A DNA stretch of 64,000 nucleotides from Pseudoalteromonas piratica (GTDB lineage Bacteria; Pseudomonadota; Gammaproteobacteria; Enterobacterales; Alteromonadaceae). Location: positions 558,001 through 622,000 of the forward strand of contig NZ_CP009888.1 in the NCBI RefSeq assembly GCF_000788395.1, given 5' to 3'. Under the pieces are notes generated by a model that worked only from the letters and a program-made list of their open reading frames with translations, did no database searches and was not told the origin of the DNA. Numbering within the stretch: the first letter of the stretch is position 1; every line of letters begins with the position of its first letter. Below, piece after piece: positions 41,055 through 48,750 of the stretch. The position numbers and the translations under genes are program-made.

Positions 41055-41915
41055 ATGTCTAATTTAGATGCTAATACTTGGTTCACTGAAATAAGTGATC
41101 GTGATGGCAGTGCTTTTTCACTGCGCATTAATAAAAAACTAGAGTCAAAACAATCGCCATTTCAACTTGTTGAAATGTATGAAACAACAGACTTTGGTAA
41201 TTTAATGATTATTGATGGCTGCACTATGGTAAGTACACGCGAGAACTTTTTCTATCATGAAATGATGAGCCATCCAGCATTGTTTTCACACCCAGCACCG
41301 AAGAACGTTGTGATCATTGGCGGTGGTGATTGCGGTACATTACGCGAAGTACTTAAACACCCAGGTGTTGAAACCGTTCATCAAATTGACATTGACGAAG
41401 TGGTAACGGAAATGTCGTTGAAATACTTCCCTGAATTATGTGCGTCGAACAACGATCCACGCGCAACTGTGATGTTTGATGATGGCATTAAGTTTATGGC
41501 TGAAGCCGCACCAGAATCTATCGATGTTATTATTGTTGATGGTACTGACCCAGTAGGTCCTGGTGAAGGTTTATTTAACCATGCGTTCTATACTAGCTGC
41601 CTAAAAGCACTGCGCTCTGGCGGTATCTTAATTCAGCAAAGTGAATCGCCATTAATGCACCAACAATTACTGCGTGAAACACGTGCAGCAATGTTAGAAG
41701 TTGGTTTTGCCGATTTACAAACGCTGCCATTCCCACAACCAATTTACCCTTCAGGTTTATGGTCAGCCACCATGGCACGCAAAGGTGAAAACTTCACAGC
41801 ATTCAGAGCTGAAGATGTTGAAAATGCACCATTTGATACTGAATATTACAACGTAGGCATTCACCAAGGCGCATTAGCAACACCTAACTTCTTAAAGCGT
41901 GCTTTAGCTAAATAA
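41055..41915 (+). CDS. speE: spermidine synthase (polyamine aminopropyltransferase)
   Basis: 286 residues. The decarboxylated-SAM-binding loop is VVIIGGGDCGTLREV, followed by IDIDEVV, the catalytic aspartate in IIVDGTDPVGPGEGL, and the gatekeeper YHEMMSHPAL. It transfers aminopropyl to putrescine. A GTG at 41043 is an alternative start, but ATG 41055 matches the family length (E. coli 288). It is divergent from speA. A terminator follows 33 bp after the stop. Confidence 0.95.
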   Translation: MSNLDANTWFTEISDRDGSAFSLRINKKLESKQSPFQLVEMYETTDFGNLMIIDGCTMVSTRENFFYHEMMSHPALFSHPAPKNVVIIGGGDCGTLREVLKHPGVETVHQIDIDEVVTEMSLKYFPELCASNNDPRATVMFDDGIKFMAEAAPESIDVIIVDGTDPVGPGEGLFNHAFYTSCLKALRSGGILIQQSESPLMHQQLLRETRAAMLEVGFADLQTLPFPQPIYPSGLWSATMARKGENFTAFRAEDVENAPFDTEYYNVGIHQGALATPNFLKRALAK

Positions 41916-41946
41916 TTACAAACGCGTTAAGTCGTTAATAAAATTT

Positions 41947-41969
41947 AAAGCCCTCTTTGAGGGCTTTTT
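41947..41969 (+). terminator. speE terminator
   Basis: AGCCCTC, loop TTT, GAGGGCT, then TTTT, preceded by A-rich sequence. It ends the spermidine synthase message. Confidence 0.85.
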
Positions 41970-41982
41970 GCGTTATTGAATA

Positions 41983-41994
41983 CGTTTGCAAACG
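41983..41994. promoter_or_regulatory. LacI-type operator-like palindrome before GH97
   Basis: CGTTTGCAAACG is a perfect 12-bp palindrome with the central TTGCAA typical of LacI-family operators. It lies 63 bp upstream of the GH97 ATG. Control by a sugar-responsive LacI-family repressor (MalR-like) is inference. Confidence 0.5.
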
Positions 41995-42057
41995 CTGGTG
42001 TCATTTTTACCAACCTTTTACTCTTGATGCTCCCACATTGACAACAAGTGAAACATC

Positions 42058-44073
42058 ATGAAAAAAGCACTCTTACTGCTTATACTTGCACCCTGCCTGC
42101 AAGCTAAGACCGTTTCGGTGAGTTCCCCAAATCAACAGTTAACAGTCGTCGTCAGTGATGATGCAACTCTGCCTACTTACCAAGTTTTATTTAAACAACA
42201 AACTATCATCACACCGTCAAATCTGGGCTTCACTTTTCGTGAGCATGAAAGCCTAGGAAACAATGCCAAAATTAGTAATTCACGTATTTCATCGCACGAC
42301 GACACTTGGCAACAGCCATGGGGTGAACGTCAAAATGTGCGCGATAATCACAACCAACTGGCATTAACCTTTAAGCAAAACAACACCTCTTTTGATGTCA
42401 CCTTTAAAGTATTTGATGATGGTATTGGCTTTCGTTATCAACTAGCTGAAAAGCAAGGTTACAAACACGCAGAAATCAGCAAAGAACTTACCCAGTTCAA
42501 CCTATCAGATTCAAATAAGACAACTGCTTGGTGGATTCCTGCCCGTGAATGGAACCGTTATGAGTATGTTTACAACAAAACACCACTCAATGCTGCACGC
42601 CATATTCATACTCCTGTCACCCTAAAACGTAACGACAATATTCACATTAGCATTCATGAGGCAGCGCTCGTCGACTTTGCAGCAATGACACTGAAACAAG
42701 GTCGTGACGGCCAGTTTAATGCTGATCTAACGCCATGGAGCGATGGCACATTAGTAAAAACATCAGATGGTTTTACAACACCATGGCGCACCATTCAAAT
42801 TTCTGATTCTGCAGTTGGCTTAGCTAATTCAGACCTCATTTTAAACCTCAATGAACCTAACAAATTAGGTAATGTTGATTGGGTAGAGCCAAGCAAATAC
42901 GTAGGTATTTGGTGGGGAATGCACATTGGTGAAAACACCTGGGGTAGCGGGGAAAAACATGGCGCTACCACAAAACTCACTAAAGAATACATCGACTTTG
43001 CAGCTCAAAATGGCTTTAAAGGTGTTTTAGTAGAGGGTTGGAATATTGGCTGGGATGGCGATTGGTTCCATAATGGCGACGTGTTTAATTTCACCCAAGC
43101 TTATCCTGATTTTAACTTTGCTGAGTTGGCAAACTACGCCAAAGCAAAAGGAGTTGAAATTGTTGGGCACCATGAAACATCCGGCAATGTGAGTAACTAC
43201 GCAAATCAAATGGAAGACGCCTTTGCGCTTTACCAAAAGCACGGCGTTAGCCAAGTTAAAACCGGCTATGTCGCTGATGGCGGTAACATTAAACGTGTTG
43301 ATAGAAACGGCCAAGTACATCGCGAATGGCATGACGGCCAATTTATGGTGAACGAGTACTTAGCCAACGTAACACTTGCTGCAAAACATAAAATTAGCAT
43401 TAATACCCATGAGCCAATTAAAGACACTGGTTTGCGCCGCACTTATCCAAATTGGATCTCTCGCGAAGGTGCTCGTGGTCAAGAGTACAATGCGTGGGGC
43501 ACACCACCAAACCCACCGAGTCATGTGCCAACATTAGCTTTTACGCGCATGCTTTCAGGCCCAATGGATTTTACACCAGGAATCTTTGACTTATCTTTTA
43601 ATGGTTTAGGCAGCGACACCAACCGTCCACAGACGACATTAGCAAAACAGTTAGCACTGTATGTTGTCATTTATAGCCCGATTCAAATGGCAGCTGATTT
43701 ACCGCACAACTACCTTGCTAAACCGGAGGCATTTCAATTTATTAAAGATGTACCAACGGATTGGCAACAGAGTACAGCGATTGCTGGCGAAGTAGGCGAA
43801 TACATTGTATTTGCACGACAAGATAAGCATTCCGATGATTGGTACTTAGGTGCCGTAACGGATGAACATGCACGCACAGAGAAAATTGACCTTAATTTTC
43901 TAGAACCAAATCGCAAATACATTGCCCAAGTGTACAGCGATGGCGAACACGCAAACTGGGTCGACAAACCTTATGAAATGGCAATCTACACTCAGACTGT
44001 TACACACAAAGACGAGCTTAGCCTAAAAATGGCTGCCGGCGGCGGTGTTGCGATTCGTTTTAAAGCACTTTAA
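42058..44073 (+). CDS. glycoside hydrolase family 97 (alpha-glucosidase, SusB-like)
   Basis: 671 residues with a signal peptide (LLLLILAPCLQAK). An N-terminal beta-sandwich (about 20-270) is followed by the TIM barrel with GFKGVLVEGWNIGWDGDW, VKTGYVADGGN, INTHEPIKDTGLRRTYPN and REGARGQEYNAW. The HEP and REG glutamates and the lack of an aspartate nucleophile in the VKTGYVAD block fit the inverting SusB subgroup, releasing glucose from alpha-glucans in the periplasm. No susC/D or other glucan genes are adjacent. Confidence 0.93.
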   Translation: MKKALLLLILAPCLQAKTVSVSSPNQQLTVVVSDDATLPTYQVLFKQQTIITPSNLGFTFREHESLGNNAKISNSRISSHDDTWQQPWGERQNVRDNHNQLALTFKQNNTSFDVTFKVFDDGIGFRYQLAEKQGYKHAEISKELTQFNLSDSNKTTAWWIPAREWNRYEYVYNKTPLNAARHIHTPVTLKRNDNIHISIHEAALVDFAAMTLKQGRDGQFNADLTPWSDGTLVKTSDGFTTPWRTIQISDSAVGLANSDLILNLNEPNKLGNVDWVEPSKYVGIWWGMHIGENTWGSGEKHGATTKLTKEYIDFAAQNGFKGVLVEGWNIGWDGDWFHNGDVFNFTQAYPDFNFAELANYAKAKGVEIVGHHETSGNVSNYANQMEDAFALYQKHGVSQVKTGYVADGGNIKRVDRNGQVHREWHDGQFMVNEYLANVTLAAKHKISINTHEPIKDTGLRRTYPNWISREGARGQEYNAWGTPPNPPSHVPTLAFTRMLSGPMDFTPGIFDLSFNGLGSDTNRPQTTLAKQLALYVVIYSPIQMAADLPHNYLAKPEAFQFIKDVPTDWQQSTAIAGEVGEYIVFARQDKHSDDWYLGAVTDEHARTEKIDLNFLEPNRKYIAQVYSDGEHANWVDKPYEMAIYTQTVTHKDELSLKMAAGGGVAIRFKAL

Positions 44074-44124
44074 AAAACTATATTTTCTGCAATAATTACT
44101 TGCTTATGCCATCAGGCATACCAA

Positions 44125-44149
44125 AGCCCTAACATTTGTTAGGGCTTTT
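44125..44149 (+). terminator. terminator after GH97
   Basis: AGCCCTAAC, loop ATTT, GTTAGGGCT and a short T-tract. It separates GH97 from the next gene. Confidence 0.85.
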
Positions 44150-44240
44150 CTTTTGCCTCGTTTTCACTAAGCTTAAGAGACAATAAAAAGTCGACTGTGT
44201 TTAAAATCACAGGATTACAAAACAACGAAAGAGAACACAA

Positions 44241-44750
44241 ATGAAGAAACTCCTAATTATCGGCATCGCTTTGTTGCTCCAAACTTTAGCAACCCATGCA
44301 AATGCACTAGACGAAAAGCTCAAAATTTTCGAGCCTTACTTAGGCACATGGGAGTCTACGTTTAGCAATGGTGCGGTAGACGTTAGCCATTGGGAAAGTA
44401 CATTAAATGGCACAACACTGCGCACCTTACATTCAATTAATGAGGGCGCGTATGGTGGCGAATCCCTAATTTTTTGGGATAACAAAAAACAAAAATTAGT
44501 GTTTTTCTACTTCACAACAGCTGGGTTTTATACTCAGGGTGAACTCGAAATAACCGCAGAAAATGAGTTTGTTGCCTTTGAGGATGTAACAGGAAATAAA
44601 GACGGAATCACCAAAGTAAAGTCATCAAGCAAATTAACAGACGATAAGATCACTGTTAGTACTAGTTACTTCAAACAAGGTGAATGGACAGCGCCGGAGT
44701 CTCGCAGCTACACCCGCAGCACTAAAAAAGTAAAATTCAAAGAAATGTAA
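44241..44750 (+). CDS. secreted lipocalin-like protein (DUF1579-like)
   Basis: 169 residues with a signal peptide (LLIIGIALLLQTLATHANA). The mature part begins LKIFEPYLGTWESTFSNG and consists of short beta strands (GTTLRTLHSINEG, QKLVFFYFTTAGFYTQGEL), like DUF1579 and related small-molecule-binding barrels. The GTWE motif is typical. The role is unknown. It is a single gene, and the hairpin just after it has its T-tract on the opposite strand. Confidence 0.75.
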   Translation: MKKLLIIGIALLLQTLATHANALDEKLKIFEPYLGTWESTFSNGAVDVSHWESTLNGTTLRTLHSINEGAYGGESLIFWDNKKQKLVFFYFTTAGFYTQGELEITAENEFVAFEDVTGNKDGITKVKSSSKLTDDKITVSTSYFKQGEWTAPESRSYTRSTKKVKFKEM

Positions 44751-44756
44751 CAGGCA

Positions 44757-44791
44757 TAAAAAAGCCGACCTTGCTCAAAGCAATGTCGGCT
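44757..44791 (-). terminator. leftward terminator without an assigned transcript
   Basis: AGCCGAC-C-TTGCT, loop CAA, AGCAA-T-GTCGGCT: 7 and 5 bp of perfect pairing with one mismatch. The T-tract (six T) follows only on the minus strand; the plus side reads AAATAACC. There is no minus-strand gene between it and the sRNA pair. The minus-strand sequence contains CGACATTGCT. Confidence 0.55.
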
Positions 44792-45032
44792 AAATAACCT
44801 AAGGGAAATAGTTCGTTTAGCAGCGAATTATTGACTGAAAGTGTAACTCCATTAGATTTCACTTTTATTACAAAGAGGATAACCAGAATATAAAATTTTA
44901 TGTTCTTTTAGAAAAAACCTCTGCACAAACAGCCCCCAACCCAGAAACAAAAAATACACCAAGGTTTCCAAAAATAAAAATCCATATAAATCAAAATTTT
45001 AAGTAAGTCACAATGCACAGAATTAAAAATAA

Positions 45033-45047
45033 TGAGAATTATTCTCA
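45033..45047. promoter_or_regulatory. Fur box of sRNA copy 1
   Basis: TGAGAATTATTCTCA is a perfect 7-1-7 palindrome, two symmetric changes from the Fur consensus TGATAATNATTATCA. It ends seven bases before the -35. A second, weaker match overlaps the -10 (45077-45091). Confidence 0.82.
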
Positions 45048-45054
45048 AAAACTA

Positions 45055-45083
45055 TTGACAGACTTTTAGATCTAATTGATAAT
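45055..45083 (+). promoter_or_regulatory. promoter of sRNA copy 1
   Basis: TTGACA, 17 bases, GATAAT: a near-consensus sigma-70 promoter with the start expected near 45090. It is flanked and overlapped by Fur boxes. Confidence 0.85.
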
Positions 45084-45089
45084 CAATCT

Positions 45090-45305
45090 CAACAAAGAAG
45101 CAGTACACGCACTCACTCTTCTTTGTGTTTCTCGACCCTAGTAGCTTATTAATAATGAATTAACTGGCTACGGCTGCTAGCAGCAATACTTCGCGCCCCT
45201 GAAGTTACGTTGCTAGTAGCCAACTTATACGAATTACTTGCTACATTGCTCATATCGGTGACGGTAGATATGAACCCAAAAGGCCTCAAAAGGGGCCTTT
45301 TTTAT
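45090..45305 (+). ncRNA. RyhB-like iron-regulated small RNA, copy 1
   Basis: A transcript of about 216 nt is predicted from the promoter at 45055-45083 to the terminator at 45278-45303. A 5' hairpin of 9 bp (45092-45100 with 45118-45126) carries a 17-base loop. A central stem pairs CTAGCAGC (45177-45184) with GTTGCTAG (45209-45216), extended by GGCTA/TAGCC. A single-stranded stretch carries ACATTGCTCA (45243-45252), a word also found in the E. coli RyhB core. A small hairpin CATATC/GATATG follows, then the GC-rich terminator. There is no ORF or ribosome site. RyhB-type RNAs act with Hfq to repress iron-using proteins when Fur is inactive. The length resembles the long Vibrio RyhB. The name is by analogy. 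Confidence 0.85.
45278..45303 (+). terminator. terminator of sRNA copy 1
   Basis: AAAAGGCCTC, loop AAAA, GGGGCCTTTT and a run of T: ten pairs including one G-U. Confidence 0.9.
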
Positions 45306-45330
45306 TTTCTGTAAAGCCCAAAAAGGTTAA

Positions 45331-45345
45331 TGAGAATTATTATCA
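45331..45345. promoter_or_regulatory. Fur box of sRNA copy 2
   Basis: TGAGAATTATTATCA has one mismatch to the 7-1-7 Fur consensus TGATAATNATTATCA. It ends eight bases before the -35 of copy 2. A second match overlaps the -10, as in copy 1. Confidence 0.85.
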
Positions 45346-45353
45346 AAAAGATA

Positions 45354-45382
45354 TTGACAGACACTTAGATCTAATTGATAAT
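45354..45382 (+). promoter_or_regulatory. promoter of sRNA copy 2
   Basis: TTGACA, 17 bases, GATAAT, exactly 299 bp from the copy 1 promoter. The expected start is near 45389. Confidence 0.85.
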
Positions 45383-45388
45383 CAATCT

Positions 45389-45604
45389 CAACAAAGAAGC
45401 AGTACACGCACTCACTCTTCTTTGTGTTTCTCGACCCTAGTAGCTTTTTAATAGTGAATTAACAGGCTACGGCTGCTAGTAACCGCGCTTTGCGCCCCTG
45501 AAGTTACGTTACTAGTGGCCAGTTTATACGAATTACTTGCTACATTGCTCATATCGGTGACGGTAGATATGAAACCAAAAGGCCTCAGAAAGAGGCCTTT
45601 TTTA
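45389..45604 (+). ncRNA. RyhB-like iron-regulated small RNA, copy 2
   Basis: Second copy of the tandem pair, about 216 nt. It is identical to copy 1 over the 5' hairpin and over the whole block around ACATTGCTCA (45542-45551). Differences cluster in the middle (45445-45520). Its central stem reads CTAGTAAC (45476-45483) with GTTACTAG (45508-45515), so a C-G pair of copy 1 is T-A here and a G-U pair is A-U. These are compensatory changes. It should respond to iron through its own Fur box. The paired arrangement recalls PrrF1/PrrF2 of Pseudomonas. The terminator doubles as that of the convergent gene. Confidence 0.85.
45577..45604. terminator. bidirectional terminator of sRNA copy 2 and the convergent binding-protein gene
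   Basis: AAAAGGCCTC, loop AGAAA, GAGGCCTTTT, with flanking A/T tracts. Its right end overlaps the stop codon of the minus-strand gene starting at 45602. Confidence 0.9.
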
Positions 45605-46405
45605 TTTGTATCCAAGTTGTTCTATTATGTATGCAGATTCAATGTAGTTGCTTGCTTCATTTAACCGCGCTATGACAAAAGCTCGATAATTTTCGCTTTG
45701 CATCACTTTTTCAAAATCAGCTATGAACTGCTTACCGACCTCAGAATTAGCACATGCTAAAAACCCTCTTACCACTTCTTGAGCTTCTTTTAGCGCATAA
45801 ATAAAGTAATCTTGATCAATACGAGCATCTTGTTGACGGCTTTTAAATACCGAAGAATATTCTACAATGCCGTCTAATTTTCCTTGTTTGAGCATCACTT
45901 CTAAACGTTCAGCCTTATTACTACCTGCCCCTAAATATAATCGGTCTGTATTTTCAGCAATGACACTATCCAATTGCTCGCCATAGTTTCGCCCTTTTAC
46001 CACTCCAATTGTGAGTCCAAGAGAAAGAATATGCTGAAAAGATACTGGCTGTGGGACAGATAAAGGTTTATTTAAAATCAAGCGATTAGGTGCATAAACG
46101 ATCAATGGTAAGGTGGAGAAAATAGCGACTTTTTCGCGTTCCAAAGTTCGTGTTTTATTGTATACACAGACATTGTTTTGTTTAGTAATCAACCGCCATT
46201 CACGCTCTCTACTCGCTTGTTGAAAGCTCACTTTATAATCACTTTCCAAAGCCTCTATAACGTAATAGACAAGATTAGAAACCAGGTCGGCCTTGCGCTT
46301 ACCTTGATCAGGCATAAGATCAGTGGCAAAGATAATTTCTTGCTTTGCTGAGCTTGCAAAGCTAATCAATAAAAACGTTGTAAAAATGAAGGATAAACGG
46401 CGCAA
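45602..46405 (-). CDS. periplasmic solute-binding-like protein, TIGR02285-like
   Basis: 267 residues with a signal peptide (FIFTTFLLISFASSAKQ). It has the SBP family 3 pattern but with VCVYNKTRTLERE and an aromatic-poor ligand region like the TIGR02285 group of orphan binding proteins. There is no transport partner nearby. Its end abuts the terminator of the second small RNA. The function is unknown; a sensory role or cell-surface sensing is only a guess. Confidence 0.72.
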   Translation of the reverse strand: MRRLSFIFTTFLLISFASSAKQEIIFATDLMPDQGKRKADLVSNLVYYVIEALESDYKVSFQQASREREWRLITKQNNVCVYNKTRTLEREKVAIFSTLPLIVYAPNRLILNKPLSVPQPVSFQHILSLGLTIGVVKGRNYGEQLDSVIAENTDRLYLGAGSNKAERLEVMLKQGKLDGIVEYSSVFKSRQQDARIDQDYFIYALKEAQEVVRGFLACANSEVGKQFIADFEKVMQSENYRAFVIARLNEASNYIESAYIIEQLGYK

Positions 46406-46467
46406 TCGAAATTCACTACAGTTATTAACTTATTTAACTGTAGTGAATATTTGCTCTAAAACCAATA

Positions 46468-47412
46468 TTAGCGACGATTTTTACGTGCACGAGCACGGCG
46501 TTGTTTTTTCTCTTCTTCACGCGCTTGTTTTTTGGCTTCGGCTTTGGCGCGTAATTCGGCTACCATAATCTCTTCCTCTTCACGCATTTCTGGCGTTTCC
46601 ATTGAAATGCGACCAATTACAGCATCACGCAATTCATTGATTAAGATTTCAGACATTTTATGAGTATCAACCTGATTACCCGAGCGAATACAACCACGTT
46701 TACGCCCTGCTTGTTCAATAAATTCCCAATCTTGCTCTGGCAACTCATCCATTTTATAACGCGATTTTAATAATTCAGGGTAAGCACTCAGTAAATACTC
46801 TGCGGTATAACTCGCCACTTCTTCGTAATTTATTGCAGTATCACGAATTGCACCTGTCGCAGCTAAACGGTAGCCAGAGTTTTCGTTTTCAACTTTTGGC
46901 CATAGCATACCCGGTGTGTCGTACAACATAATGCCATCTTCTAAACGAATCTTTTGCTGCGCTTTAGTTACCGCGGGTTCATTACCTGTTTTTGCCACAA
47001 CACGACCAGCTAACGTATTAATTAATGTAGATTTACCGACATTTGGAATACCCATGATCATGGCTTTTATTTGTTTATCAGCGCCCACTTTATGCGGTAC
47101 TAACTTTTTACATAAATCGTTGATTAAGTGCACTTCGCTCGATTTGTTATTATCAAGTGGTAAGGTTTTCACCCCATCTTCGCGCTCTAGGTAAGTCATC
47201 CATGCTTTGGTCATTTCCGGATCAGCAAGGTCAGCTTTATTTAAAATTTTAATCACGGGTTTGTCACCGCGTAGGTCGCCAACCATTGGGTTTTCACTAC
47301 TGTAAGGAATACGCGCATCCAGCACTTCAATAATCACGTCCATTTGCGGCATGATTTCTTTAATCTCATTGCGCGCCTTATTCATATGACCAGGAAACCA
47401 CTGAATTGCCAT
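46468..47412 (-). CDS. ylqF: ribosome biogenesis GTPase YlqF/RbgA
   Basis: 314 residues with the circularly permuted GTPase order: G4 LNKADLAD first, then G1 GIPNVGKST and G3 DTPGML. The N-terminal QWFPGHMNKARNEI is the YlqF signature. It acts in late 50S subunit assembly. The C-terminal tail is strongly basic (KQRRARARKNRR), suited to rRNA binding. It is divergent from yaeQ across 85 bp. Confidence 0.95.
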   Translation of the reverse strand: MAIQWFPGHMNKARNEIKEIMPQMDVIIEVLDARIPYSSENPMVGDLRGDKPVIKILNKADLADPEMTKAWMTYLEREDGVKTLPLDNNKSSEVHLINDLCKKLVPHKVGADKQIKAMIMGIPNVGKSTLINTLAGRVVAKTGNEPAVTKAQQKIRLEDGIMLYDTPGMLWPKVENENSGYRLAATGAIRDTAINYEEVASYTAEYLLSAYPELLKSRYKMDELPEQDWEFIEQAGRKRGCIRSGNQVDTHKMSEILINELRDAVIGRISMETPEMREEEEIMVAELRAKAEAKKQAREEEKKQRRARARKNRR

Positions 47413-47497
47413 TTATTTTCTCCAAAGCATGAAAGTACGCGTATTTTAACTATATTCAGTTACAATAGCAGTAATCTTTCTTATATAAATAATAATT

Positions 47498-48034
47498 ATG
47501 GCGTTAAAGGCTTTAGTACATAAGCTCTCATTAAACTTGAGCGATATGGATAGACACCAATACGGTGATTACAATCTGACAATTGCACAACACCCTTCAG
47601 AAAATGAACATCGTTTGATGTTGCGCGTTTTAGCATTTGCATTAAATGCCTCGGATAAACTGAGCTTTACTAAAGGTTTATGTGCAGACGATGAACCAGA
47701 AATATGGGAAAAGTCTCTCACTGATGAGATTGAATTGTGGATAGATCTTGGCCTGCCAGATGAAAAACGCTTAAAAAAAGCCTGCAACCAATCTAAGCAA
47801 GCCATTTTATATACCTATGGCGATGGCGATCAAAAAGTATGGCTTGAAAAACACCAAGGAAAATTTTTCCAGCATACCAATTTACGTGTAATCAGCATTC
47901 CATTTGAACAGTCACAGCAGCTTATTCCATTAGCAGCAAGACATATGCAGCTTTCAGTTACGGTACAAGATGGTCAGGTCTGGGTCAGTAACGAAACCGA
48001 TTCAGTGCTGATAGAACCTATCACTATTTTATAA
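47498..48034 (+). CDS. yaeQ: YaeQ family protein
   Basis: 178 residues beginning MALKALVHKLSLNLSDMDRH with ENEHRLMLRVLAFALNA and DEIELWIDLGLPDEKRLKKACN, all conserved in YaeQ, a PD-(D/E)XK-fold protein. The family has been tied to transcription elongation by suppression of RfaH loss in enteric bacteria; its true role is unclear. The next gene starts 11 bases after its stop. Confidence 0.95.
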   Translation: MALKALVHKLSLNLSDMDRHQYGDYNLTIAQHPSENEHRLMLRVLAFALNASDKLSFTKGLCADDEPEIWEKSLTDEIELWIDLGLPDEKRLKKACNQSKQAILYTYGDGDQKVWLEKHQGKFFQHTNLRVISIPFEQSQQLIPLAARHMQLSVTVQDGQVWVSNETDSVLIEPITIL

Positions 48035-48045
48035 CTTGAGCGCAA

Positions 48046-48651
48046 ATGACGATTAAAAAAGTTGTTATTCTGCATGGGTTATATATGTCCGGCTTTGTGA
48101 TGTTGCCGCTCAGTAAGCGCATTACAAAGCTTGGCTTTAAAACGCTAAATTTAAGCTACCAGAGCTTATCGCCCAATAAAGAAGGCATATTTCAACAAAT
48201 AGACGAATTTATTGACGGTGAAAACACTGCATTTGTTTGTCACTCGATGGGTGGGTTAATAGCACGCGCTTATCTTGAAGCGAATAGTAAACAAGCCGTA
48301 AATGTGAAAAAAGTGATTACCCTTGGTACCCCTCACAAAGGCGCGACAATTGCAAAACACATGAAAGAGAAAGGCTTCGAGTTATTCTTAAAGAACAGTG
48401 TCGAGTTTTTGCTTTCCGAAAATCATGATTGGCCCTTTAATGCCAAGCTTTATAGCATTGCAGGCGACCTACCTCTTGGCTTAATGCCGTTCATCAAAAA
48501 GAACAGCCAATCTGATGGCACAGTGCTGCTCGATGAAACCAAACTCAAAGGCATGGCTGAACATAAAGTCTTTCATTTAAGCCACACCAGTTTAATTTAC
48601 TCACATAAAGTAATGGATTACATAGAATCCATTTTATCATCACAAAAATAG
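48046..48651 (+). CDS. alpha/beta hydrolase (lipase-like)
   Basis: 201 residues, cytoplasmic, with HGLYMSGFVM (oxyanion region), the nucleophile elbow CHSMGG (Ser, about residue 66) and a late histidine in HLSHTSLIYS. The fold matches short PGAP1/lipase-like hydrolases that act on esters. TLGTPHKGA is typical. It probably shares a transcript with yaeQ, 11 bp upstream. Confidence 0.88.
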   Translation: MTIKKVVILHGLYMSGFVMLPLSKRITKLGFKTLNLSYQSLSPNKEGIFQQIDEFIDGENTAFVCHSMGGLIARAYLEANSKQAVNVKKVITLGTPHKGATIAKHMKEKGFELFLKNSVEFLLSENHDWPFNAKLYSIAGDLPLGLMPFIKKNSQSDGTVLLDETKLKGMAEHKVFHLSHTSLIYSHKVMDYIESILSSQK

Positions 48652-48750
48652 AACACTCCAATCTAGTTTAAGTGATTTATTCAATCATTAAGATAACCGA
48701 TAATCATCTCATCGAAACAAATTACTCTTATTTTGAACACGAGGTGGGTT

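Larger units (their letters stand above)
44751..45601. other. 851-bp non-coding region holding two tandem sRNA genes
   Basis: No ORF is supported. From 45031 two 299-bp units in direct repeat hold the small RNA genes listed separately. The left part (44800-45030) is AT-rich with no clear signal, apart from the leftward terminator at 44763-44791. Confidence 0.85.
45028..45605 (+). repeat. tandem direct repeat, 299-bp period
   Basis: Unit 1 (about 45028-45305) and unit 2 (about 45327-45605) match over their whole length, including the Fur box, promoter, transcribed region and terminator. About 15-20 substitutions are visible within the transcribed part. The only length change there is one base in the terminator loop. 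Confidence 0.9.

Noticed and set aside
45090..45305. The tandem repeat as a CRISPR, integron or transposon remnant
   Set aside because: Each unit has a complete promoter, Fur box and terminator, and the copies differ by structure-preserving changes, which fits duplicated RNA genes.
48690..48712. GATAACCGATAATCATCTC upstream of dps as a Fur box
   Set aside because: It shares only part of the consensus and lacks the 7-1-7 symmetry seen at the sRNA promoters.
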